A DNA stretch of 11,326 nt from Candidatus Cloacimonadota bacterium (GTDB lineage Bacteria; Cloacimonadota; Cloacimonadia; Cloacimonadales; TCS61). The notes under the pieces are model-generated. The model saw nothing but the letters and a program-made list of their open reading frames with translations, made no database searches and was not told the DNA's origin. Below, one piece after another: positions 1-6,878 of this stretch (the first letter of the stretch is position 1; each line of letters opens with the position of its first letter). The stretch lies in the NCBI GenBank assembly GCA_016931665.1, contig JAFGEH010000023.1:1-11326 (forward strand), written 5' to 3'. A program made the position numbers and the translations under genes.

Positions 1-1238
1 AAGACCAGGCTGTCCGGATTGACGGCATTGCCGTAGACCGTGTTACCGGCGTTATCGTTGACAGCTATGGTAGGATCCCAGTAATCCCAGTTGGTGGTAC
101 CAAGTTCGATGCGGCGGTTAAGTTGAACATCAGAGTCCAGATCGCCAGCCAGCTGATCGCTGGCAGCGACGAACCAGCGAATGCCATCACCGGTACTTTC
201 ATCTCCGATTACATAAAATACCTGGTCTTTATCCAGATTGTCTATCGGGATGTCACCATAATTATAGTCAGCAACTCCATTATCATCGGGAGGATCCTGT
301 CTGTCTACATGATAGAAATAACCCCAGGAAGAAACATTGGGCAGGATGTTGTCGATGGCGAGTCCGGTAATAGTTTCCGTATCGTCGCCGGGAGTGAAGC
401 TGGCGGTGGCGGTGATCGAGTAGGAAGTGCCATCGGAAGAACCGGTACCGATCACGTAGCAATTGGCCCAGAGGCTGTCATCAACGACGTCCTGGATCAG
501 GGCGAAATTGGCAGGGCCGCCAAAGGGGGTAAGATCAACGGTTACGGCATTGGCAACGTCGATGGTGGTAACTTCCAGGCAGAGGGTATCACCGACGATC
601 CATTCTCCACCGGTGCCGTTGGGAGTGCTGGTGATGGTGAAGGTATCGATGCCATAGGGCGGTCCCCAGATCAGGGTTCCCGAAATTGTGTTGGGCGGGC
701 CGCCGATACCGGCTGAGACCAGTGTCCAGTTGATAACCAGGGGGCCGGTAAAACCAGAATCGATTGTTACTTCAACCCCAGGTCCGTAGGTATTTACTAC
801 AGTTGTTTCGGCCTCATAGAGCGGAGTGGGTCCGTAATAATTAATAGAATTAGGAATACTATTTGCCTGATAAGTAATAGTAGCTCCATTCCCAAATTCT
901 CCTGTGTAGTCCAGATATTCAAAATTGGAACTGCCATCGTAATAAATACCAACAAAATCATAAGCATCAACTCCAAAACCTGAAGCAGTACCGGAAGTTA
1001 CTGTAACTCCGGTAGGAAAAGTAAGTGAAGCTGATGTTATTGGATCACTTGTTGGTGATTCATTATCCAAAATGAACGGTATGGCCACAGTTGCGCCCGG
1101 CACATAATTAGGATTAGCAGCAAGCCAGACCGGTTCGAAAGCAATAAAGCTGCCATCGATATCCCTGTCTGCGAACAGTGAACCTACAGAGAAAACAACG
1201 AACAAAAATGTTACCAGAAATAACATTCTCTTTTTCAT
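1..1238 (-). CDS. Secreted protein of unknown function, 3' end missing
   Basis: An open frame of 412 codons runs from an ATG at 1238 to the left edge without a stop, so the C-terminus lies outside the window. The start has a clear Shine-Dalgarno site AAGGAGT (1244-1250), 5 bases upstream. Residues 1-23 form a classic Sec signal peptide: MKKR, a hydrophobic core (LFLVTFLFVVFSVG), then a probable cleavage after LFA-23. The mature part is rich in Thr, Gly, Asp, Pro and aromatic residues, has only a few Cys, and reads like beta-sandwich surface modules. Examples are SLTFPTGVTV at 71-80 and repeated short Thr/Val strands at 198-240. I recognise no named family. In related phyla such proteins often end in a sorting or anchoring domain, which could lie beyond the edge. 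Codon usage changes sharply near residues 138-175 (AT-ending codons before, GC-ending after). The real coding strand is minus; long plus-strand frames here are antisense shadows. Confidence 0.85.
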   Translation of the reverse strand, partial: MKKRMLFLVTFLFVVFSVGSLFADRDIDGSFIAFEPVWLAANPNYVPGATVAIPFILDNESPTSDPITSASLTFPTGVTVTSGTASGFGVDAYDFVGIYYDGSSNFEYLDYTGEFGNGATITYQANSIPNSINYYGPTPLYEAETTVVNTYGPGVEVTIDSGFTGPLVINWTLVSAGIGGPPNTISGTLIWGPPYGIDTFTITSTPNGTGGEWIVGDTLCLEVTTIDVANAVTVDLTPFGGPANFALIQDVVDDSLWANCYVIGTGSSDGTSYSITATASFTPGDDTETITGLAIDNILPNVSSWGYFYHVDRQDPPDDNGVADYNYGDIPIDNLDKDQVFYVIGDESTGDGIRWFVAASDQLAGDLDSDVQLNRRIELGTTNWDYWDPTIAVNDNAGNTVYGNAVNPDSLV

Positions 1239-1291
1239 ACAACACTCCTTTTTAACATTTACTTTTATTTGTTTGTAAAATTCCGTTTTCA

Positions 1292-1387
1292 TTAAAATTT
1301 AATATCTTCCAGGAAGGTATTAAGACCCGATTTGCCACTAAAATAACCTACAATTAAAAAAAATTCTCCGGCTGAACAACCTGTCAT
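1292..1387 (-). CDS. Possible 31-residue small protein or leader peptide
   Basis: An ATG at 1387 is preceded by AGGAGTG with 3 bases of spacing, almost the same context as the start of the secreted-protein gene downstream. The frame gives 31 residues beginning MTGCSAGEFFLIVGYF and ending LEDIKF, then TAA. It ends 53 bases before the ATG of the downstream gene on the same strand, so the two could share a transcript. The peptide has a short hydrophobic stretch (FFLIVGYF) but no convincing signal peptide or known motif. It could be a real small protein, a translated leader that tunes expression of the secreted protein, or a chance ORF. The ribosome binding site is the main support. Confidence 0.3.
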   Translation of the reverse strand: MTGCSAGEFFLIVGYFSGKSGLNTFLEDIKF

Positions 1388-1452
1388 ATTCACTCCTGTC
1401 TGGTTTTTAATTTACTCATTCACAACAAGTTAGATTCACGTATAATGAGAAC

Positions 1453-1482
1453 ATTATCTAACGATTACCAAAGTTGAGTAAA
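1453..1482 (-). promoter_or_regulatory. Candidate promoter for the secreted-protein unit
   Basis: Reading the minus strand, TTTACT (1482-1477) and GATAAT (1458-1453) are separated by 18 bases, a moderate sigma70-type match. It lies about 65 bases upstream of the small ORF. An overlapping alternative resembles the Bacteroidota -7 element: CAACTTTG (1476-1469), one mismatch from TANNTTTG, with CTTG 20 bases upstream (1500-1497). Which one is used, if either, cannot be decided from sequence. Confidence 0.25.
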
Positions 1483-1525
1483 ACATAATCAAACGTCAAG
1501 AAATATTTATTCATTTTAATTGTGC

Positions 1526-1553
1526 TGCAGAACCGCCAAAAATTAGTTCTGCA
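1526..1553. repeat. Perfect 8-bp inverted repeat, 12-bp spacer
   Basis: TGCAGAAC (1526-1533) is matched by GTTCTGCA (1546-1553). There is no T-run after either arm, so it does not look like an intrinsic terminator. The form would suit a dimeric regulator's operator, but no DNA-binding regulator gene other than parB lies nearby. Confidence 0.4.
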
Positions 1554-1579
1554 CGGCATTTTCATTCAAATTCACAGGC

Positions 1580-1618
1580 CAGAAAAAAAACGAAAGAGAA
1601 TTTGAAAAGTTTTTTCTG
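1580..1618. repeat. 9-bp A-tract/T-tract inverted repeat
   Basis: CAGAAAAAA (1580-1588) pairs with TTTTTTCTG (1610-1618) across 21 bases. Phased A- and T-tracts usually give bent DNA. The stem is almost all A:T and would be a weak RNA hairpin, so bending or protein binding is likelier than termination. Confidence 0.35.
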
Positions 1619-1912
1619 AGCTCCCGACTGGCATTTCCCGCGGGGCAGATCCCTTTATTGAATTCCACATTCCTGGTTTGCCGGATAAGCGCAAGAGCAA
1701 AATTATTATACCCGGCTTAAATCGATAAGAGCAGATTTCAGGAAAGGATCTTCTTTCCGGAAATTGAATTAACCTTTATCTATATACGATGATTCAAGAA
1801 ACGGAGATATATTTGATATTATTAAATAAATCGCCATGGTTTCAGTGAATAATATATTGTCTAAAAACCAGCCGTTCAAATTATAGTGAACAGAAAGGTG
1901 CAGGAAGGGAGA

Positions 1913-2671
1913 ATGAAACGAATCATAGCGGTTATTAATCAGAAGGGCGGAGTGGGAAAAACCACGGTCGCCTTCAATCTGGCCCGGGGGCTGGCGGACA
2001 GAGGCAGGCGGATCCTGGCGGTGGACAATGATCCTCAGGGCAATCTGACCGGCTGCCTGCTGGCTGATCCTTTGACCCTGACGGCGGATATTTTACGGAT
2101 TTATCAGGAAGAAAAAATAAATGTTTCCCCGCAGAAGATAACTTCAGCGCTGGATCTGATCGGAGCGAACATTCATCTTTCCAAGGTCTCCGACGGTGAT
2201 CTCGAAATCATTTTCCGGTTGAAAGAAGGCCTGGAGCAATACAGAAACGAGTATGATTTCATTATCATAGATTGTCTTCCTGCTTTCGGTTATCTGAATA
2301 TGGCGGCGATCAATGCCAGTGATTACCTGATAATACCGGTTAATCCGGCTCCTTTTGCCCTGAGCGGGCTGGCGGACCTGTTTGAAACCATCCGCAAGGG
2401 CAAGAAAAGATTGAATCCCGATTTACAGATACTGGGAATACTGATCAATCTGGTAGAAGGCCGCAGGACCAACATGGGAGAAGAACTGGCCGCCCTGCTG
2501 CAGCAGGATTACGGAGAGTTAACATTTAAGACTGTAATTAATAAGGGAATCAAGATCGAGGAAAGCCCGGCTTTTCAGAAGTCAATTATGGAGTATGCCC
2601 CCGACAGCAAGAATGCCAGGCAGTTCAATGAATTTATCGATGAGTTTCTGATGAGGATAGAAAATGAATAA
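1913..2671 (+). CDS. parA: ParA/Soj-type partition ATPase
   Basis: This 252-residue P-loop ATPase of the MinD/ParA class should drive separation of ParB-bound centromeres using ATP-dependent binding to nucleoid DNA. The deviant Walker A motif KGGVGKTT is at residues 11-18, Walker A' (VDNDPQGN) at 37-44 and Walker B (FIIIDCLP) at 116-123. Length and lack of an N-terminal helix-turn-helix match the short chromosomal Soj type, not the longer plasmid P1/F type. The ATG at 1913 is chosen because AGGAAGGGA (1902-1910) lies just upstream and the protein then begins with the usual MKRIIAVINQKGG strand. An in-frame GTG at 1886 would add nine residues without a good binding site. The Walker B segment reads DCLP where DxPP is usual, a mild variation. 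The gene overlaps parB by 8 bases, indicating translational coupling. Confidence 0.93.
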   Translation: MKRIIAVINQKGGVGKTTVAFNLARGLADRGRRILAVDNDPQGNLTGCLLADPLTLTADILRIYQEEKINVSPQKITSALDLIGANIHLSKVSDGDLEIIFRLKEGLEQYRNEYDFIIIDCLPAFGYLNMAAINASDYLIIPVNPAPFALSGLADLFETIRKGKKRLNPDLQILGILINLVEGRRTNMGEELAALLQQDYGELTFKTVINKGIKIEESPAFQKSIMEYAPDSKNARQFNEFIDEFLMRIENE

Positions 2672-3503
2672 AACAGGCAAATTCACCCAGAAAGGAAAGG
2701 AGATTTTGAAAGCTCATAAACCCGGAACCATAGCGGATTTTCTGGAAGCGGAGCAGGATAGTGAAAGGAAGATCCATGAAATGGAGATTGCTAGTATTCA
2801 GGCCAATCCCTGGCAGCCCCGGCAGCATATTGATCCTAAAACGTTATCTGAATTAAGCGATTCCATCCGCCAGTACGGTGTGATCCAGCCCATTCTGGTG
2901 CGCAGGGCTAATCAGGGCGAGATCGTACTGGTGGCAGGCCAGAGGAGGCTGCAGGCCAGTAAACTGGCAGGATTGAAGACGGTGCCGGTGATATTTACGG
3001 ATGGCAATCCTCTGGAGATAGCGCTGATCGAGAATCTGCAGCGGGAGAATTTGAGTCCCATCGAAGAAGCGGAAGCTCTGGCCAGAATGGTGAGTGAATT
3101 CAACTACACGCAGGAGCAGGTGGCCCGGGTGATCGGCAAGGCCCGTTCAACTATAAGTGAGAGCTTGAGCCTGACCAGGCTGCCGGAAGAGATTAAAACC
3201 GAATGTCGGCGCGCCGACATACCCAAACGCAGTCTGGTGGAAATTGCCAAGCAGGGTTCGGAGAAGGACATGCTGCGTCTGTTCAGGCAGCTGCAGGCCC
3301 GTACCCTGAAGAGTGACGCTGTACGCGCCATCACCAGGGTTCAGCGCCAGAAACCGCAGATGGAAAAATGCCTGGAGAAGATCAGGGCTGTGGCACGGGA
3401 ACTGGAAAACCTGAAGGTTACAAATCTGCAGGAGAAGGAATACCTGGAACTGGTAGAAGAATTAAGCCGTTTGAAGGGGATTGTGGACGGGTTCCTGAGT
3501 TAA
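2664..3503 (+). CDS. parB: ParB/Spo0J-type centromere-binding protein
   Basis: This 279-residue protein is the DNA-binding, CTP-dependent clamp partner of ParA. In order: a short basic N-terminal tail; a linker at about 40-54 with the family's NPWQPR motif (48-53); the CTP-binding ParB N-domain, with GQRRLQA at 92-98 (usually GERRxRA, so Glu is replaced by Gln) and ENLQRENLSPIEEAEA at 123-138; a helix-turn-helix at about 149-175 (QEQVARVIGKARSTISESL); then a helical, charged C-terminal region that probably dimerises. Residues around 20-25 (GTIADFL) could be part of a ParA-contacting segment, but this is a guess. The ATG at 2664 lies inside the end of parA, preceded by GAGGAT. It ends one base before the convergent lptD-like gene. 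A perfect 18-bp palindrome interrupts codons for residues 180-186. Confidence 0.93.
   Translation: MNKTGKFTQKGKEILKAHKPGTIADFLEAEQDSERKIHEMEIASIQANPWQPRQHIDPKTLSELSDSIRQYGVIQPILVRRANQGEIVLVAGQRRLQASKLAGLKTVPVIFTDGNPLEIALIENLQRENLSPIEEAEALARMVSEFNYTQEQVARVIGKARSTISESLSLTRLPEEIKTECRRADIPKRSLVEIAKQGSEKDMLRLFRQLQARTLKSDAVRAITRVQRQKPQMEKCLEKIRAVARELENLKVTNLQEKEYLELVEELSRLKGIVDGFLS
3203..3220. repeat. Perfect 18-bp palindrome inside parB
   Basis: ATGTCGGCGCGCCGACAT reads identically on both strands. It lies within parB, just after the helix-turn-helix codons, and encodes part of the ECRRADIP segment. Its outer TGT...ACA agrees with the universal parS 16-mer (TGTTTCACGTGAAACA), but the core is different. 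In Bacillus subtilis one parS site lies within the parB homologue spo0J, so the position is suggestive. It is a candidate ParB-binding site only; chance or codon-driven origin is possible. Confidence 0.45.
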
Positions 3504-3504
3504 A

Positions 3505-5985
3505 TCAGCTGCGTTTGTGATCGGACGTTCTGAATTGCAGGGCATCGGGGAGTTTAACATTGAACAGGCGGAACTGGTAGCTCCAGTAATCACGCTGCCT
3601 GGTATACCGGAAAGTGATCTTCCAGCAATGCAGGTCCCGGGTGATGGTAAAAGAGTGGGAAACCAGTTCTTTATCGAACACATCGATATAATTATCATAA
3701 CTAACCGACCAGTTACGGGTAAATTTAGCATTCAAGCTCATTCTCAGATCGCTGGAATAGATATCTGATTCATAGCTGATCTTATTGGTTTTGAAGGTGT
3801 GGTTGAAGGAAAGCGACCAATTCTTTTTTTCCTGTTCGAGCAGATCCAGTTCCGCCAGGGTATTCACCAATCCCGCTTCAGCAGAGGAGAGAGTATCGGC
3901 GGATAGCTCCTGAGCCAGCAGGATATTGTTCTGCTGTTCGGGGAAATAATCCCGATAGACAGCATCGCCGGAGAGTGTGAGTTTGCTGGAGAGGTTGAAA
4001 GTCCAGTTACTGATACCCCAGTCCCATTGACGGGGATCCCATTCCCGGAATTTCAGATCGTAGGTGTTCTGGACAATGGTTCCATAGGGTGAGACGGAGA
4101 AATTGATAATATTCCAGGATAAAGCTCTGGGGTTTAGGTAGAGGCTGTGGCTGATATTTCCGAAGCCTTTCCCCCCTTCCTTCTCGAAGTTATAACTAAG
4201 CTGGGAATTGATCTTGATAAAATCATTCAGTTTACGCTCGTTCTGGGATGAGGTAGCGGCGAGTTTCAACTGCAGTTTCTGAGCCAATCCGAAATTCAGG
4301 GTTCTCTGCCGGGCACTGTGGTTCAGGTTGATGCCGTCGAAGCTGTAGAAGCGCTCATTAGAGGTGAAATCCGGTTTGTAATTGAAACTGACAGAGGGAC
4401 TGAGGACATGGCGGACAGCTTTGAAATAGGGTGTATTCAGCTGGTTCAGGCCATAGAGAGAGAAGGAGAGGCTGGAATTCGCCTGATAATCACTACCCCG
4501 GACGAATTTCTTCTCATTACGGTCGCGGTCGAACCAGGCTTCGTTACCGGCAATAGACTGGGAAAGGTTAAGCCAGTTTTTCAACACATAGGTATAGGAA
4601 AGTTTCCCGTAATGTTTGAGACCGGCATTGTGTTGATTGATATATTCGCCGGTGGAATCCCGTTTAGTTTTATACAGAATATCTTCCAGACCGGCATTCG
4701 GATCGTTGATATCTCCCACATGAGCGGCAACAAAGCTGTAGGATAAGGACAGATGCTTCCACCAGCCCGGATCCGCTATATTTCTGGAATCCTTAATAAA
4801 AAATTCGTAAACCGGTTTCGAGGGCAGAGAATAGGTGATATACGGTAAGGTGATATCTTTCCTTTCATTTTTCAGATCATCAACATATTTTCCGGAAATA
4901 TTGAGAGTGCTGTTCAGGAAGGGTTGTTTATAGGCCAGGCTGGAAGTGATCTTCTCACTCAGACGCTCTTCCAGATCGCTGCTGCCATCAAAAACCCGTT
5001 TACTGCTGAGAAATTCCAGATTGGCATCGAAGGTGCGCCGGTTACTAAAATCGGAATGGTGGCGTGAACGGAGATACCATTCATAACTGGAGACCCCCGG
5101 TCCCTGAATTTTCTTCTGCAGCCGGGCATCCAGATTGCCATCGAATTCGTATCTTTTCTTGTAAAAGCTCTCCACCCCGGCCTGCCAGCCGGTTTTTTCG
5201 TAATAGTCGAAGGCCAGGGTCACATCGGCATATTCCCGGAAAGCATAGTAGAAGGCAATGTTTTCAATATATTTACCATTGACGTTATTATATCCGGGGT
5301 AGGGTACCAGGATTCCGGTCTGCCGGCCGCGTTTGATGGTGAAGGAACCGAAGGGCAGGGCAAAGACCGGAAACCGGTTGACGAAGAAGATAACCGGTTT
5401 GGCTACAATCTTATCGTTTTGATAGACCCTGAGCTGGTTGGCCTGAATATAGAAATGTGGTATACGTGAGCTGCAGGTGGTAAACTGGCCATAATCAACA
5501 TCGAAAGTTCTTTTATCCACCTTCCTGATCTCATCGCCGTAGTAATAGCCCTGTTCAAATTCACTGATGCCGCGCCTGATCAGGCCTGTACGGTCACTGA
5601 AATCGAAAAAGATATCCTGGCCCACCAGGATCTGGGTATCATCCTGCAGGATGGACCTGCCCCGGGATGCTGCTTTATCTGAACTAAGATAGATTATAAT
5701 GGAATCCGATCTGATACGTGAATCCTGATATCTGATCAGGGCCTGGCGGGTGAGCTGGATCTTTTCTTCCGGGGCAAAGTAATAAAGGCTGTCTGCCTCG
5801 TAGAACAGTGAATCCAGGGGGATAGTTTCCGATTGCAGAGAATCTGGCTGGTCGGGTGGAAGAGATGGGTTTATATTTCCATCTGCTTCTTCACTCCGGA
5901 GGTAAGACGATGTGAAGGCAAGTAGGAAAATCAGGATTAGAACCTGTAGCTGGCCAATCTTGTTATCTGCATTCATAGCGGGCAT
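3505..5985 (-). CDS. lptD: LptD-like LPS-assembly outer-membrane protein
   Basis: LptD forms the outer-membrane beta-barrel that, with LptE, receives lipopolysaccharide from the periplasmic Lpt bridge and inserts it in the outer leaflet. From the chosen start the protein has 826 residues, near the family's usual size. Residues 10-24 give a hydrophobic signal sequence. An OstA/LptA-like beta-jellyroll follows at about 75-215, with YGQFTTCSSRIPHFYI (165-180) and the PVFALPFGS stretch (206-214). The remaining ~600 residues are alternating, aromatic-rich strands of a barrel. The C-terminal RDLHCWKITFRY and NVKLPDAL stretches resemble the Bacteroidota-type LptD. Start choice is uncertain: the frame is open to an ATG at 6060, but that adds 25 residues with no binding site. 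ATG 5985 follows GGCGGGGAAA, and ATG 5976 is close by. No accessory Lpt gene is in the window. The 3' end abuts parB, leaving no room for a separate terminator. Confidence 0.85.
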   Translation of the reverse strand: MPAMNADNKIGQLQVLILIFLLAFTSSYLRSEEADGNINPSLPPDQPDSLQSETIPLDSLFYEADSLYYFAPEEKIQLTRQALIRYQDSRIRSDSIIIYLSSDKAASRGRSILQDDTQILVGQDIFFDFSDRTGLIRRGISEFEQGYYYGDEIRKVDKRTFDVDYGQFTTCSSRIPHFYIQANQLRVYQNDKIVAKPVIFFVNRFPVFALPFGSFTIKRGRQTGILVPYPGYNNVNGKYIENIAFYYAFREYADVTLAFDYYEKTGWQAGVESFYKKRYEFDGNLDARLQKKIQGPGVSSYEWYLRSRHHSDFSNRRTFDANLEFLSSKRVFDGSSDLEERLSEKITSSLAYKQPFLNSTLNISGKYVDDLKNERKDITLPYITYSLPSKPVYEFFIKDSRNIADPGWWKHLSLSYSFVAAHVGDINDPNAGLEDILYKTKRDSTGEYINQHNAGLKHYGKLSYTYVLKNWLNLSQSIAGNEAWFDRDRNEKKFVRGSDYQANSSLSFSLYGLNQLNTPYFKAVRHVLSPSVSFNYKPDFTSNERFYSFDGINLNHSARQRTLNFGLAQKLQLKLAATSSQNERKLNDFIKINSQLSYNFEKEGGKGFGNISHSLYLNPRALSWNIINFSVSPYGTIVQNTYDLKFREWDPRQWDWGISNWTFNLSSKLTLSGDAVYRDYFPEQQNNILLAQELSADTLSSAEAGLVNTLAELDLLEQEKKNWSLSFNHTFKTNKISYESDIYSSDLRMSLNAKFTRNWSVSYDNYIDVFDKELVSHSFTITRDLHCWKITFRYTRQRDYWSYQFRLFNVKLPDALQFRTSDHKRS

Positions 5986-6067
5986 TTTCCCCGCCAAGCC
6001 GAAAATGTCAAGAAACATGATAGCAGCAGGATCAAGGTGGAAACAGAGATGTCGAACCATTTGCTAT

Positions 6068-6097
6068 TTGACATAATTTTAAGGCAGTTTCTATACT
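6068..6097 (+). promoter_or_regulatory. Sigma70-like promoter of the permease-kinase unit
   Basis: TTGACA (6068-6073) matches the -35 consensus exactly, and TATACT (6092-6097) matches five of six -10 bases, with an 18-base spacer. Transcription would begin near 6104, leaving a very short leader before the AGGAG site at 6115-6119. It lies in the spacer shared with the divergent lptD-like gene. Confidence 0.65.
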
Positions 6098-6125
6098 GAC
6101 AGCCAGATCAAATCAGGAGAGAAAA

Positions 6126-6863
6126 ATCGAAACTGGAACATTGCTGTGGGGTTCACTGATAATATTCTGTTCTGCGGTTCTGCAGTCGCTTTCCGGGTTT
6201 GGTTTTTCCTTGTTGGCTGCGCCTTTGATCACCTTACTGGTATTTCCTAGAATTGCCGTGCCGGTGCTGGTTATTTTTTCCATATTCATCAATCTGGGAG
6301 TGATCTGTTTCAATCATGCCCATATCGAGCTGAAAAGCATGCGGATACTGATAGCGGGTGGAGTGATGGCTTTACCTCTGGGAGCCAGAGTGCTGGTAAT
6401 TCTGCCCGGGGATATTTTGAAGATCATAATTGGAGTAATCATATCAGTTTTTGCCCTGTATTTTATTATGGGCAGGATGAACGGAAAAAGCGGGGTGAAA
6501 TGGATATTGTTTCCCATTGGCCTGATCAGTGGTACTTTAAGCAGCAGCATTTCCATGGGAGGTCCGCCGGTTATTATCTATCTGACTTCCAGGAACGTGA
6601 AAATGGGTTTTTTCAAGGGAAATCTGGCGGTGTATTTTCTAATCCTGAATCTGATAGCCATCCCCATTTATATAATGAACCGGCTGGTCACCCGGGAGGT
6701 TCTGGATTTGAGTCTTTACCTTTTTCCTGCTTTGTTACTGGGCATCGGGGTGGGTAATTATGCCAGCCGTTATCTACCGGAGAGATATTTTCGCCGGGTA
6801 ACGGTCGTTCTAATGCTTGGCATGGGTATTTTGGCCATTATCAGCGGGCTGGGCTTCTGGTAG
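6126..6863 (+). CDS. TauE/SafE-family membrane permease
   Basis: This is a small hydrophobic permease of the TauE/SafE (DUF81) family, whose members export or import small anions such as sulfite, sulfoacetate or other organic acids across the inner membrane. The two-fold repeat typical of the family is visible: SLSGFGFSLLAAPLITLL at residues 21-38 and GLISGTLSSSISMGGPPVII at 132-151. There are about eight membrane segments, and the 245-residue length is normal. The start is unusual. A strong AGGAG (6115-6119) is followed after six bases by ATC at 6126, giving (M)ETGTLLWGSLIIF. The next usable codon, TTG at 6141, is 21 bases from that site and would cut into the first membrane helix. I therefore prefer ATC, possibly a mutated ATG. 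The substrate cannot be read from sequence. The gene ends 15 bases before the sensor kinase, indicating an operon. Confidence 0.82.
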   Translation: METGTLLWGSLIIFCSAVLQSLSGFGFSLLAAPLITLLVFPRIAVPVLVIFSIFINLGVICFNHAHIELKSMRILIAGGVMALPLGARVLVILPGDILKIIIGVIISVFALYFIMGRMNGKSGVKWILFPIGLISGTLSSSISMGGPPVIIYLTSRNVKMGFFKGNLAVYFLILNLIAIPIYIMNRLVTREVLDLSLYLFPALLLGIGVGNYASRYLPERYFRRVTVVLMLGMGILAIISGLGFW

Positions 6864-6878
6864 CCCGATGGAGGCGAT

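Larger units (their letters stand above)
1388..1912. other. Non-coding spacer between divergent units
   Basis: This AT-rich stretch of about 525 bases separates the minus-strand secreted-protein unit from parAB on the plus strand, so it must hold both promoters. I see no convincing protein-coding frame on either strand and no tRNA or recognised riboswitch. It contains two inverted repeats (described separately), a small hairpin GGAAAG/CTTTCC at 1741-1758 with no following T-run, and an 8-bp CCCGCGGG palindrome near 1637. At 1841-1849 there is a short TTCA-G-TGAA dyad just upstream of parA. No strong sigma70 promoter for parA is visible; TTGATA at 1813-1818 lacks a well-spaced -10 element. Confidence 0.6.

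Noticed and set aside
123..716. Plus-strand open frame of about 197 codons
   Set aside because: It is antisense to the secreted-protein gene, whose frame has a signal peptide, a ribosome binding site and sensible protein-like composition; the plus frame has none of these.
1741..1758. GGAAAG/CTTTCC hairpin as an intrinsic terminator
   Set aside because: The stem is only six bases and no T-run follows on either strand.
1388..1885. Possible replication origin beside parAB
   Set aside because: The spacer is AT-rich and has one weak DnaA-box-like match (TCATTCACA near 1417), but there is no cluster of boxes and no dnaA, gidB or rnpA neighbour.
1886..1912. GTG at 1886 as the parA start
   Set aside because: It has no good binding site, and the nine added residues overlap the strong AGGAAGGGA site that serves the ATG at 1913.
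4318..4746. Plus-strand open frame of about 142 codons
   Set aside because: It lies wholly antisense within the lptD-like gene and has no ribosome binding site or recognisable motif.
5986..6060. Longest lptD-like frame starting at ATG 6060
   Set aside because: There is no ribosome binding site, and the added 25 residues would place a non-signal-like segment ahead of the hydrophobic signal sequence.
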